A stretch of DNA of 64,000 bases from Aminithiophilus ramosus (GTDB lineage: Bacteria > Synergistota > Synergistia > Synergistales > Aminithiophilaceae), in the NCBI RefSeq assembly GCF_018069705.1, contig NZ_CP072943.1:2797668-2861667 (forward strand). The letters are read 5' to 3'. The position numbers were made by a program, and so were the translations under genes. Below, piece after piece: positions 28,984-37,154 of the stretch. Under the pieces are notes generated by a model, which made no database searches, was not told the origin of the DNA, and was given only the letters and a program-made list of their open reading frames with translations. Each line of letters begins with the position of its first letter. The stretch's first letter is position 1.

Positions 28984-29253
28984 ATGGGAAAATCCGTCTG
29001 GCAGGTGGCGCTCATCGACGGGAGGCGTCAGAACCTTCTCGAAGAGCTTTGCGGCATCGCCGTCGCCCTCGGCAGCAATCCCCTCACCGAAACGCTTCTG
29101 GACGGTCTGGCCTACAGCGCCGACGACGGCAGCGACGATTTCGACGAGAATCTCGAGTTCGTCGAGGCGATGCTCCGGCGTCTCATCCGAATCGGCGAGT
29201 CTCTCGGAAGAGGGACGGACGAAGAGATCGACCTCGACGGCGTCCCCTTCTAG
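28984..29253 (+). CDS. small acidic protein at the end of the adaptation operon
   Basis: 89 aa, ATG start 17 bp after cas1 with a GGGAGGCGAG site. Rich in Asp and Glu, with a central SADDGSDDFDENLEF acidic patch and a leucine-rich helical N-terminus (RRQNLLEELCGIAVAL). No family recognised. Position at the end of the cas2-cas1 operon suggests an accessory adaptation factor, perhaps a DNA-mimic-like or chaperone protein; this is a guess from charge and context. Confidence 0.6.
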   Translation: MGKSVWQVALIDGRRQNLLEELCGIAVALGSNPLTETLLDGLAYSADDGSDDFDENLEFVEAMLRRLIRIGESLGRGTDEEIDLDGVPF

Positions 29254-29276
29254 CCCGGCCATCCGGCCTTTCACCC

Positions 29277-30524
29277 TCAGCCTTCCACCAGCAGCAGAGC
29301 CAGGTCGTTGACGTTGGTGCCCGTGGGCCCCGTCCGCAGAAGATCGCCTGCGGCCTCCAGGGCCCGGTAGGCGTCGTTGTCGTCCAGGAGGGCCCGGCCG
29401 TCCAGTCCGGCCGCGGCGAGGCGCCGCCAGGTGCCGCCGTCGACGAGGCCCCCCGCGGCGTCGGTGGGGCCGTCGGTGCCGTCCGAGCCCAAAGCCAGGA
29501 AGGCGACGCCCTCCATCCCGTCGAGGGAGCGGGCCGCGGCGAGGGCGCACTCCTGGTTGCGCCCCCCTCGCCCTCCTCCCCGGACGTGGACGACCGATTC
29601 GCCGCCGACGAGGACGGCGCAGGGAGGGGCGACCGGGTGGCCCGACCGGACGATTTCGCGGGCCACGGAGCCGAAGAGGCGTCCCAGCTCGCGGGCCTCG
29701 CCGTCGTAGGAGGTCGTCAGGAGCAGGGGGGAAAATCCGCGCCGCCGGGCCTCGTCGGCGGCGGCCCGGCAGAGGTGGGAGACGCCGCCGATCACGTGCC
29801 CCTCGACGTTGGGCAGAGCCTTGGCCGTCTCCTCCTTCAGGCGCTCCTCCATGACCGGGGAGAGCTCCAGGCCGTAGCGCCGGGCGACGGCGAGGGCCTC
29901 CTCCGACGTCGTCCCGTCGGGCCAGGCCGGGCCCGAGGCGATGCTGTCGAGGCGGTCGCCGAGGACGTCGGAGAGGGCCAGGGTGAGGACCTGGGCCGGA
30001 AAGGCGGCCCGGGCCAGGCGGCCGGCCTTGACGGCCGAGAGGCGCTTGCGGAGGCTGTTGATTTCGACGATGTCGGCCCCCCGCCTCAGAAGCCGATCCG
30101 TCAGGGAGGCCAGGTCGTCGAGGGAGAGGCCGGGCAGGGGCTTTTCCATGAGGGCCGATCCGCCTCCCGAGAGGAGCAGGAGGACCACGTCGTCTTCGCC
30201 CAGGCCGGAGACTCCGTCGAGGGCGCGAGCGGCGGCCTCCTCGGAGCGGCGGTCCGGCAGGGGATGACCGGCCTCGACGATCGTCCAGGGCCCCAGCTCG
30301 CCCCCGCCGTGGCCCTCTTTGGTGACGACGAGGCCCGCCGTGACCCGATCGCCCAGGATCTTCCGGGCCACGGCGGCCATGGGCCAGGCGGCCTTGCCGA
30401 CGGCGATGACGACGACCCGCCCCGGGAAGAGCCTCCCTTCGAGAAAACGTTCCAGGGCCGGACCGGGCCGGACGGCCTCGAGGGCCGCCTCGGCGACGGC
30501 CCGCGCCTCGTGTCGCAGCTTCAT
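29277..30524 (-). CDS. glycerate 2-kinase (MOFRL family)
   Basis: 415-aa enzyme predicted to phosphorylate D-glycerate to 2-phosphoglycerate, linking serine or glyoxylate breakdown to glycolysis. Motifs of the family are visible: VIAVGKAAWPMA near the N-terminus, GHPLPD, LSGGGSAL (nucleotide site), LSDVLGD, and the C-terminal MOFRL part with LGSDGTDGPTDAAGG and GPTGTNVNDL. Length matches the family. The gene is separated from the abgT-like gene upstream of it by a palindromic terminator, so it is probably its own unit. It converges on the adaptation operon with about 23 bp between. Confidence 0.9.
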   Translation of the reverse strand: MKLRHEARAVAEAALEAVRPGPALERFLEGRLFPGRVVVIAVGKAAWPMAAVARKILGDRVTAGLVVTKEGHGGGELGPWTIVEAGHPLPDRRSEEAAARALDGVSGLGEDDVVLLLLSGGGSALMEKPLPGLSLDDLASLTDRLLRRGADIVEINSLRKRLSAVKAGRLARAAFPAQVLTLALSDVLGDRLDSIASGPAWPDGTTSEEALAVARRYGLELSPVMEERLKEETAKALPNVEGHVIGGVSHLCRAAADEARRRGFSPLLLTTSYDGEARELGRLFGSVAREIVRSGHPVAPPCAVLVGGESVVHVRGGGRGGRNQECALAAARSLDGMEGVAFLALGSDGTDGPTDAAGGLVDGGTWRRLAAAGLDGRALLDDNDAYRALEAAGDLLRTGPTGTNVNDLALLLVEG

Positions 30525-30586
30525 CGTGTTCCCTCCTCCGACAAAGGGTCTTTTCCGGTCATTCTACCCGAAAGCCCCCGGAACGG

Positions 30587-30618
30587 GACGGGCCTTCCCC
30601 CCGGGGGGAAGGCCCGTC
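30587..30618 (-). terminator. 32-bp perfect palindrome after the abgT-like gene
   Basis: Arms of 16 bp (30587-30602 and 30603-30618) form a GC-rich hairpin 11 bases downstream of the leftward abgT-like stop and before the glycerate kinase start. Confidence 0.75.
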
Positions 30619-30629
30619 TCGTCGAAGCC

Positions 30630-32210
30630 TTACATGAACAGCCCCGTTCCCGGGCCGAGAGGCAGGTTGAGGAGGTACCAGACGATGACCTGGAGGGAGA
30701 AGCAGACGAGGAAGGCCAGCGAGTAGGGGATTTCCAGCGAGATGATGGTGCCGATGCCGACGGGCTCGTCCCCTTCCTTCCGGTACTGTTCGAGAAGGCC
30801 GATGATGACGGGGATGTAGTAGGAAAGGGGCGAGACGATGTTCGTCGTCGTGTCGCCGATGCGGTAGGCGATCTGCGTCAAGGCGGGGGAGAAGCCGACC
30901 ATGGAGAACATGGGGACGAAGATGGGGGCCAGGATGAGCCATTTGGCCGACCCGCTGATCATGAAGAGGTTCAGGAAGGAACAGAGGACGATGAACATGA
31001 GCAGGAGCGGGATGCCGCCCAGGTTGAGGGCCTTCAGAGCCGCGGCGCCCTTGACGGCCAGAACCGTCGTGAGGTTGCTGGCGTTGAAGAGCTGGATGAA
31101 CATGGCCGCCGGGAGGGCGACGACGAGGAAGCTCAGGCTCCCCTGGAGGCCGTCCTGCATCAGCTTGGGGACGTCGGAGGCCTTTCTGAGCGTTCCGGCG
31201 CCGAAGCCGTAGGCCATGCCGACGAAGAAGAAGAGGAAGAAGAGGATGGCCACGACGCTGGAAAGAAGGGGCGACCGGGGAAGGATCGATCCGTCGGCGG
31301 CGCGGAAGAAGGAGCTCTGGGGAAGGGTGAGCAGAAAGAGGAGGGCCAGGGAGAGGAGCGTCGTCCAGAGGGCCCAGCGCAGGCCGCGGTTCTCCTCGGC
31401 CTTGACGGCGTGTTCGGCCAGGTAGGAGGCGTCTTTGGGACCGCCGTCGCCCAGCATGGGGACGGTGAATTTCTCGGTGATGACCGTCGTGACGACGGTG
31501 ACGGTGATCGTGGCGGCGATCATGAAGTACCAGTTGATGAGGGGATGGGTGGGAGCGACGATGCCCATGCCCTTGGCGGCCGATTCGGTGATGCCCGCCA
31601 GCAGGGCGTCGGTGCCGGCGATGAAGAAGTTGGCGCTGAAGCCGCCGCAGGCGGCGGCGAACCCGGCGATGATGCCCACGGCCGGGTTGCGGCCCAGGGC
31701 CTTGAAGACGGCGCCGCCGATGGCGGGGGTGAAGATGATTCCGGCGTCGGAGGCCAGGTTGGCGTTGATGCCGACGACGGCCAGGACGGCCGTGACCATG
31801 TAGGAAGGGGCGCCGAGGATGGTCTTGCGCATGAGGGCCGAGATGAAACCGGTCTGCTCGACGAGTCCGATGCCGAGCATCATGACCATGATGAGCCCCA
31901 GGGGGGCGAAGTTGATGTAGGTTTTAACGAAGTCGGCGAAGAAGGGGCGGAGCGCCTCGTAGCTCATGAGGTTCCTGACGGCCACCGTCGTCTCCGACGG
32001 CAGCTCTCCCGCCTTGGACGAGGCGGCCAGATAGGTGACGGAGACGCCCGACCGGGCCAGGACCCAGGAGAGAAGGATGGACGTGAGGGCGAGGATGACG
32101 AATAGCCAGAAGGGGTGGGGCAGCCTGTTGCCGACGACTTCGACGCCTTTGATGAATCCCTCGAACCTGCCTTTTTTCGCGCTGGTGCGGCTCTTGTCGT
32201 TTGCGGACAC
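30630..32210 (-). CDS. abgT: AbgT-family aminobenzoyl-glutamate/peptide transporter
   Basis: About 526-aa inner-membrane protein with roughly a dozen hydrophobic helices. Family features include NRLPHPFWLFVILAL at the start, LGIGLVEQTGFISALMRK, VVGINANLASDAGIIF, GGFSANFFIAGTDALLAGI and the late GSAKWLILAPIFVP segment. GTG at 32210 was chosen because AAGGAGG lies just upstream; a longer frame upstream has no site. It lies directly after two M20 amidohydrolases on the same strand, matching the abgA/B/T arrangement in which acyl-amino acids are imported and hydrolysed. The actual substrate is unknown. Confidence 0.88.
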   Translation of the reverse strand: MSANDKSRTSAKKGRFEGFIKGVEVVGNRLPHPFWLFVILALTSILLSWVLARSGVSVTYLAASSKAGELPSETTVAVRNLMSYEALRPFFADFVKTYINFAPLGLIMVMMLGIGLVEQTGFISALMRKTILGAPSYMVTAVLAVVGINANLASDAGIIFTPAIGGAVFKALGRNPAVGIIAGFAAACGGFSANFFIAGTDALLAGITESAAKGMGIVAPTHPLINWYFMIAATITVTVVTTVITEKFTVPMLGDGGPKDASYLAEHAVKAEENRGLRWALWTTLLSLALLFLLTLPQSSFFRAADGSILPRSPLLSSVVAILFFLFFFVGMAYGFGAGTLRKASDVPKLMQDGLQGSLSFLVVALPAAMFIQLFNASNLTTVLAVKGAAALKALNLGGIPLLLMFIVLCSFLNLFMISGSAKWLILAPIFVPMFSMVGFSPALTQIAYRIGDTTTNIVSPLSYYIPVIIGLLEQYRKEGDEPVGIGTIISLEIPYSLAFLVCFSLQVIVWYLLNLPLGPGTGLFM

Positions 32211-32294
32211 GGTGATCCTCCTTAACGAAAGGGGCTCGGACGATCTGTTTCCTCCCGGTGTTTCTCCCGTCGACGGCACAAGTCGGTGGCCCTT

Positions 32295-33587
32295 CTATCG
32301 TCGAAGGTCATCCCCCCTCCCGGCGCGGTCCCGCAGGAGGGCCTCGAAGAGGTCGACGGCCCGGGGCAGGACGGATTCGTCGAAATCGAAGCGGCCGTTG
32401 TGGTGGCCCGCCGTCCTGTCGGCACCGACGATGAAGTGGCAGGCCCGGCCGCCCCTCTCGTCGACGCGCCTCATCATCCACGAGAAGTCCTCGCTGCCGC
32501 CGATCCGCCCTTCGAGGGAGACGTCGGTGAAGCCGACGGCCCGGGCCTTCTCGGCGACGAGGGCGACCAGATCGGGATGGCTCGTCCCGTCGACGGCCCC
32601 TCCGGCCAGGCGCGTCTCGACGGAGACGCCCTGGGAGCGGGCCGCCCCGTCGAGGACCTCCAGGGCCCGCTCGTAGACGTAGCGGTCGATGGCCGCCGTC
32701 TGCCCCCGCGTCTCGAAGAGGAGTTCGGCCCTGTCGGGGACGACGTTGCGCCCCGTCCCGGCCCGGAGGACGCCGACGTTGACGCGGCTGGCGCCGTCGC
32801 GGTGGGGGGCGATGGCATGGAGGCCCAGGACGGCCGTCGCCGCCGCCAGCAGGGCGTTTTTCCCCTCGTTCGGGGCCATCCCGGCGTGGGCCGCCACCCC
32901 CCGGAAGGCGACATCGACCTTGGTCGTGCAGAGGAAGTCGCTGCATCCGGCGCCGACGGCGCCGCTGGCGAACTGGCCGGCCAGGTGGAAACCGAAGAGG
33001 ACGTCGACGTCATCGAGATGGCCCTTTTCCGTCATGGCCCGTCCGCCGCGGACCCCCTCCTCGGCGGGCTGGAAAAGCAGCTTGATCCGCCCCGTCAGGT
33101 CCGGGGCGAGGGCGGCGATCCGTCCGGCCAGGGCGAGACCGACGGCCATGTGCCCGTCGTGGCCGCAGGCGTGGGCCGTCGTTTCGTCGAGAGAGGCGAA
33201 GCCCTCGTCGAAGGGGCGGTGTCCGGCCTGGCGACACTCGGCCGTCTCGACGGCGTCGAGGTCGAAGCGGAAGGCCGTCACGGGACCGGGACGGCCCGTG
33301 TCGAAGAGGGCCACCAGGCCCGTCCAGTCGCCGAGACGCTCGATCAGGGCACGGTCGGCCCCCCAGGAAAGGGCCCTCTCACGGGCTCGGGCCAGGGCCT
33401 TCCCGTCGGGCCGCCCCATGGCCGAGGCCGCCTCGACGGCGTCGGCGCCGAGGCGAAGGGAAAAACCCAGCCTTTCCAGAGAGGCGGCGACGAAGGCCGT
33501 CGTCCAGAACTCCTCCCAGCCCCGCTCGGCGTGGCGGTGAAGCAGGCGGCGCAGGGCCGTGAGATCTTCTTTTCCGCGATCGGTCAC
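32295..33587 (-). CDS. M20 amidohydrolase, AbgA-like
   Basis: 430-aa zinc hydrolase. RLLHRHAERGWEEFWT near the N-terminus matches AbgA-type aminobenzoyl-glutamate hydrolases. Metal-binding motifs are TAHACGHDGHMA, FQPAEEGVRGG (catalytic and ligand Glu) and the late GSEDFSWM. The dimerisation domain (AFRGVAAHAGMAPNEG) is present. The GTG start overlaps the stop of the upstream M20 gene as GTGA and has an AGGAGG site. It probably removes an acyl group from substrate brought in by the AbgT-like transporter encoded downstream. Confidence 0.88.
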   Translation of the reverse strand: MTDRGKEDLTALRRLLHRHAERGWEEFWTTAFVAASLERLGFSLRLGADAVEAASAMGRPDGKALARARERALSWGADRALIERLGDWTGLVALFDTGRPGPVTAFRFDLDAVETAECRQAGHRPFDEGFASLDETTAHACGHDGHMAVGLALAGRIAALAPDLTGRIKLLFQPAEEGVRGGRAMTEKGHLDDVDVLFGFHLAGQFASGAVGAGCSDFLCTTKVDVAFRGVAAHAGMAPNEGKNALLAAATAVLGLHAIAPHRDGASRVNVGVLRAGTGRNVVPDRAELLFETRGQTAAIDRYVYERALEVLDGAARSQGVSVETRLAGGAVDGTSHPDLVALVAEKARAVGFTDVSLEGRIGGSEDFSWMMRRVDERGGRACHFIVGADRTAGHHNGRFDFDESVLPRAVDLFEALLRDRAGRGDDLRR

Positions 33588-34795
33588 AGCGATCCCTCCT
33601 CGTTCAGTCTGTCCAGAAGTTTCAGGGCCGTCCCCGCGAGAAGGGCCGTCCCCAGGGGGAAGGCCGCCTCGTCGGGGGCGAAACGGGCGTTGTGCAGGGG
33701 GGGGAAGGTCGCCCCGTCGGCCGAGGCGGGACGGCAGCCCAGCCAGAAGAAGACGGAGGGCACCTTTTCGGCGAAGAAGGAGAAATCCTCGCCGCCGAGC
33801 GTCGGCCTGGCGATCTCCTCCAGGGCCGCGGGGCCGAGAAGATCGGCGGCGACCCGGCGGAAGAGGGCGACGACGGCGCCGTCGTTGACCGTCGGCGGAT
33901 AGCCCCTCTCGTAGAGGACCTCGCAGTCGCCCCCCATGGCCGTCGCCACGCCCCGGGCCACGGCGCCGATCTTCTCGGGCAGGAAGGCCCGGACGCGGGC
34001 GTCGAGGGAGCGCAGCGTCCCCTCGAGGCGGACCTCGTCGGCGATGACGTTGTAGCGGCAGCCTCCCCGGACGGTGCCCAGGGAGAAGACGGCGGCGTCG
34101 GAGGCGCTCACCGATCGGGAGACGACGCTCTGGAGGGCCGAGACGACCTGGGCGGCGATGACGATGGCGTCGACGCCCTCCTCGGGCATGGAGCCGTGGG
34201 CGCTTCTTCCCCTCACGACGAGGTCGAGGCGGTCCGAGGCGGCCATGATGGCCCCCTCGCGGACGCCCACCCGGCCCGTCTCCAGCCCGGGCCAGACGTG
34301 GAGGGCCGCCATGGCGCCGACGTCGGGGTCCTCGAGGACGCCGTCGGCGATCATGGCCGGGGCGCCTCCCGTCGGAGCGCACTCCTCGGCGGGCTGGAAG
34401 ACGAACTTGATCCGCCCCCGCCCCTCCCACCCCTCGGAGAGGACGGCGGCGGCCCCGAGCAGCATGGCCGTGTGGGCGTCGTGGCCGCAGGCATGCATCC
34501 GCCCCTCGATCTCGGAGGCGAAGGGAAGGCCCGTCTCCTCGCGCATGGACAGGGCATCCATGTCGGCCCGGAGGGCCACCGTCGGCCCCGACGATCCCAG
34601 AAGGGCGACGACGCCCGTCCCGCCTATGCCGGTGCGGACGTCGAGGCCCATCGATTCCAGCGCGGCGGCGACGAGGGAGGCCGTCTCCTCCACGTTCATT
34701 CCCAGGCCGGGCCGTCGGTGAATGGCCCGGCGCCAGGCACGGATCTCCTCTTCCCTTTTTCGGGACAACAGAACAACAGTCTCGCTGACGGACAT
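33584..34795 (-). CDS. M20D amidohydrolase (N-acyl amino acid/hippurate type)
   Basis: 403-aa cytosolic hydrolase. It begins with RAIHRRPGLGMNVEETA and carries LRADMDALSM, MHACGHDAHTAMLLGAA, FQPAEECAPTGGA and the C-terminal LGGEDFSFFAEKVP. These residues bind two metals and hold the catalytic Glu. It cleaves N-acyl or N-aroyl amino acids. First gene of the leftward amidohydrolase-amidohydrolase-transporter operon, coupled by overlap to the next gene. An IclR regulator lies immediately upstream on the same strand. Confidence 0.88.
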   Translation of the reverse strand: MSVSETVVLLSRKREEEIRAWRRAIHRRPGLGMNVEETASLVAAALESMGLDVRTGIGGTGVVALLGSSGPTVALRADMDALSMREETGLPFASEIEGRMHACGHDAHTAMLLGAAAVLSEGWEGRGRIKFVFQPAEECAPTGGAPAMIADGVLEDPDVGAMAALHVWPGLETGRVGVREGAIMAASDRLDLVVRGRSAHGSMPEEGVDAIVIAAQVVSALQSVVSRSVSASDAAVFSLGTVRGGCRYNVIADEVRLEGTLRSLDARVRAFLPEKIGAVARGVATAMGGDCEVLYERGYPPTVNDGAVVALFRRVAADLLGPAALEEIARPTLGGEDFSFFAEKVPSVFFWLGCRPASADGATFPPLHNARFAPDEAAFPLGTALLAGTALKLLDRLNEEGSL

Positions 34796-34839
34796 GTCGG
34801 CGACCTCCTAGGACAGACAGATGGGCGAAGCGGGAAGGA

Positions 34840-35589
34840 TCAGCTCAGACGGGCCGTGATGTCCTCGGCGCCGCTGCGCAGGACGGGCAGGAAGGCCAGG
34901 GCCTTCTCCAGGGGAAGACGCTCCCGGGGACCGGCGATGCACAGGCAGGCCCAGACGCGCCCCATCCGGTCCGGCACGGGGACGGAGAGGCCCAGCGTGT
35001 CGGCGACGCTCTCGTTGAGACTGAGGGCGTAGCCCTGGCGGCGGATGGCGGCGTACTCCTCCAGGAGGGCATCGACGTCGAGGAAGGGGGCGGGGCAGCC
35101 CCGCCCCTCGCGGGCCAGGTCGAGGGAGCGCAGGAAGGCCTCCATCCTCTGAGGGTCGTGGTAGGCGGCCAGGAGCTTGCCGATGGCCCCGGCGTTGGGG
35201 GGCATCGTCACGCCGAGACGGCGCTTGAGGCGGATCAGGTGAGGACTTTCGACGCTGAGGGCCAGGAAGGCCCGGTCACCGTCGCGGATTCCCACGGAGA
35301 CGGTCTCCTTCGTCAGCTTGCCGATGAGCTCCATGACGGGAAGGGCCGCCTCGTTGAGCCCCTTCTCGTTGGCGTAGACGACGCCCATGCGGTAGAGGGC
35401 CGGACCGAGGCGGTACAGTTTGGAATCGCCATCCTGGGCGACGAAGGCCTCGTCGACGAGCATGGAGAGGACCTTGTGGACGCCGCCCTTCGTCATGTCC
35501 ACCGCCGAGGCCAGAGAGGCCAGGCTGTGGGAGAAGGGCGGCTCGCTGAGCTGGCGGAGAATCTGAAGTCCCTTGTCGAGCCGACTCAA
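34840..35589 (-). CDS. IclR-family transcription regulator
   Basis: 249 aa. The N-terminal winged helix reads LDKGLQILRQLSE...SLASLASAVDMTKGGVHKVLSML. The C-terminal effector domain has VGIRDGDRAFLALSVES, GAIGKLLAAY and SVADTLGLSVPVPDR, all family hallmarks. The TTG start at 35589 was preferred because AAAAAGGAGG lies at the right spacing; the nearest upstream in-frame alternative has none. A near-consensus IclR operator is found about 20 bp upstream, so autoregulation and control of the downstream amidohydrolase/transporter genes are likely. Effector unknown. Confidence 0.9.
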   Translation of the reverse strand: MSRLDKGLQILRQLSEPPFSHSLASLASAVDMTKGGVHKVLSMLVDEAFVAQDGDSKLYRLGPALYRMGVVYANEKGLNEAALPVMELIGKLTKETVSVGIRDGDRAFLALSVESPHLIRLKRRLGVTMPPNAGAIGKLLAAYHDPQRMEAFLRSLDLAREGRGCPAPFLDVDALLEEYAAIRRQGYALSLNESVADTLGLSVPVPDRMGRVWACLCIAGPRERLPLEKALAFLPVLRSGAEDITARLS

Positions 35590-35610
35590 GGCGCTCCTCC
35601 TTTTCCATTT

Positions 35611-35627
35611 TGGAAATATAATTTCCA
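35611..35627. promoter_or_regulatory. probable IclR operator
   Basis: TGGAAAT-ATA-ATTTCCA, a perfect inverted repeat of 7-bp arms. The well-known IclR consensus is TGGAAATNATTTCCA; here the central spacer is 3 bp instead of 1. It lies 22 bp upstream of the iclR start codon, where the promoter is expected. Confidence 0.65.
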
Positions 35628-35829
35628 CTACGGAGACTATGGCCTGAGAATAAAGTCATCGGCCCCTTTTGTCAACGGATTTTCGAGGGCTCCGATGGGC
35701 CGATCCGCCGCCGGCGGACCCAGCCGGGGCCTATACAGAACCCGTTTTGGGCCGCCGCTCCGATCGCCGCCGCGCGGGACAAGACGAAGCCGCGGCGTCT
35801 TCCGTCCCGCCGTCGGGGAGAAAGGGGCC

Positions 35830-35861
35830 TTGCCGGAGGGAAGGCAATGCTATAGTATTAT
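35830..35861 (+). promoter_or_regulatory. promoter and operator of the arsR-ABC operon
   Basis: TTGCCG (35830-35835) and an extended TGCTATAGT -10 box (TATAGT at 35851-35856) are 15 bp apart. An imperfect palindrome AATGCTATAGTATT (35846-35859) covers the -10 and is a plausible site for the ArsR-type regulator encoded 24 bp downstream. Confidence 0.5.
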
Positions 35862-35884
35862 CGAAAATTCTAAAATAGGAGGGG

Positions 35885-36196
35885 ATGGCGTTGAGAGAGA
35901 TTCTTTCCTTCTGCCGCGTCCTGGCCTCGCCCGTCCGCCTGAAGATCCTGGCCCTGCTGGCCCGGCGGCCTCTCTGCGTCAACGCCCTGGCCCGGCGGCT
36001 GGATCTTTCGGCCGGAGCGGTGTCGCAGCACCTCCGTCTGCTCCGGGAGGAGGGGCTGGTGATCGACGACAAGCGGGGCCTTTTCGTCCACTACCGCCGC
36101 GACGACGAGGCTTTTCGGCAGGGGCTGGAGGCCCTGAGGCGCTTCTGGGAGAAGAGGGAGGAAGACGATGGAGGAGAGGAACGCGATGGGAACTGA
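35885..36196 (+). CDS. ArsR-family winged-helix regulator
   Basis: 103 aa. The ArsR helix-turn-helix is clear (ASPVRLKILALLARRPLCVNALARRLDLSAGAVSQHLRLL), followed by a wing (REEGLVIDDKRGLFVHY). No metal-binding CxC motif is seen, so it probably senses something other than arsenic-type metals. The ATG has AGGAGGGG upstream. Its end overlaps the ABC ATPase gene by 29 bp, so it probably represses an exporter operon that includes itself. Confidence 0.88.
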   Translation: MALREILSFCRVLASPVRLKILALLARRPLCVNALARRLDLSAGAVSQHLRLLREEGLVIDDKRGLFVHYRRDDEAFRQGLEALRRFWEKREEDDGGEERDGN

Positions 36197-37154
36197 CGGG
36201 GCCGCCTTCGAGGTCCGGGAACTGACGAAGGATTTCGGCCCTCTCCGGGCCGTCGACGGTCTTTCCTTCGCCGTCGCTCCCGGCGAGATCTTCGGCTTTC
36301 TGGGGCCGAACGGGGCGGGGAAGACGACGACGATCCGCATGCTGACGGGGCTGGCCCGCCCCACGGCGGGACGGATCTTCTTTTTCGGCCGGGAGCGGAC
36401 CGGCGACATCAAGGGAGCCCAGCATCTCATGGGCATCGTCGCCGACGACGACAATCTCTATCCCGAGATGACGGGCCGGGCCAATCTGGAGTTCTGCGGC
36501 GCCCTCTACGGCATGGAACGCGGCGAGCGCCGCGAACGGGCCGGAGAGCTTCTGGAGCGTTTCGGCCTCGCTCCGGCGGCGGAAAGGCGCTTCGGGGCCT
36601 ATTCGAAGGGGATGCGGCGCCGCCTCGTCCTGGCGGCGGCCCTCATCCACCGGCCGCCGATCCTCTTTCTCGACGAGCCGACGACGGGCATCGACGTGGC
36701 CAGCGCCCGTTCCATCCGCTCCCTCCTCGACGCGATGCGCCGCGAGGGGACGACGATCTTCCTCACGACGCACTACATCGAGGAGGCCCAGCGCCTCTGC
36801 GACCGCATCGCCTTCATCGCCGAGGGGCGCCTGGCCGCCCTGGGGACGACGGAAGACCTCCTGGCCTCGGCGCGTGAGGACAACGCCGTCGATTTCGTCC
36901 TGGCCGGACCGGCCGCTCCCCTGAAGGAGGCGCTGGAAGAGGCCTTCCCCGGCGTGACCTGCCGGGCCGAGGGGGGAACGCTCTTCGTCCGCTCCGCCCG
37001 CTCCCTCGGCCTGGAGCCTTTCATGGACTTTTTCCGCTCCCGCGCCGTCGAGGTCCGCGAGGCCCGCCGCGAGGGTCCCTCGCTGGAGGAGGTCTTTCTC
37101 GGCGTCACCGGCTCGGTCCCGCGGAAGAGGAAGAAAGGAGATCGCAGGCCATGA
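36168..37154 (+). CDS. ABC-2 exporter ATPase
   Basis: 328-aa ATP-binding subunit. Walker A is GPNGAGKTTT, the signature YSKGMRRRL stands in place of LSGGQ, Walker B is ILFLDEPTTGID, and the switch His is in LTTHYIEEA. The C-terminal extension after residue 230 is typical of drug or antibiotic exporters of the CcmA/NatA class. The start overlaps the regulator gene; GGGAGGAAG precedes it. It pairs with the permease that starts in its last codons (ATGA overlap). Confidence 0.88.
   Translation: MEERNAMGTDGAAFEVRELTKDFGPLRAVDGLSFAVAPGEIFGFLGPNGAGKTTTIRMLTGLARPTAGRIFFFGRERTGDIKGAQHLMGIVADDDNLYPEMTGRANLEFCGALYGMERGERRERAGELLERFGLAPAAERRFGAYSKGMRRRLVLAAALIHRPPILFLDEPTTGIDVASARSIRSLLDAMRREGTTIFLTTHYIEEAQRLCDRIAFIAEGRLAALGTTEDLLASAREDNAVDFVLAGPAAPLKEALEEAFPGVTCRAEGGTLFVRSARSLGLEPFMDFFRSRAVEVREARREGPSLEEVFLGVTGSVPRKRKKGDRRP

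Noticed and set aside
28905-32105. 1066-codon rightward frame
   Set aside because: Antisense to glycerate kinase and the AbgT-like gene, which have clear family motifs.
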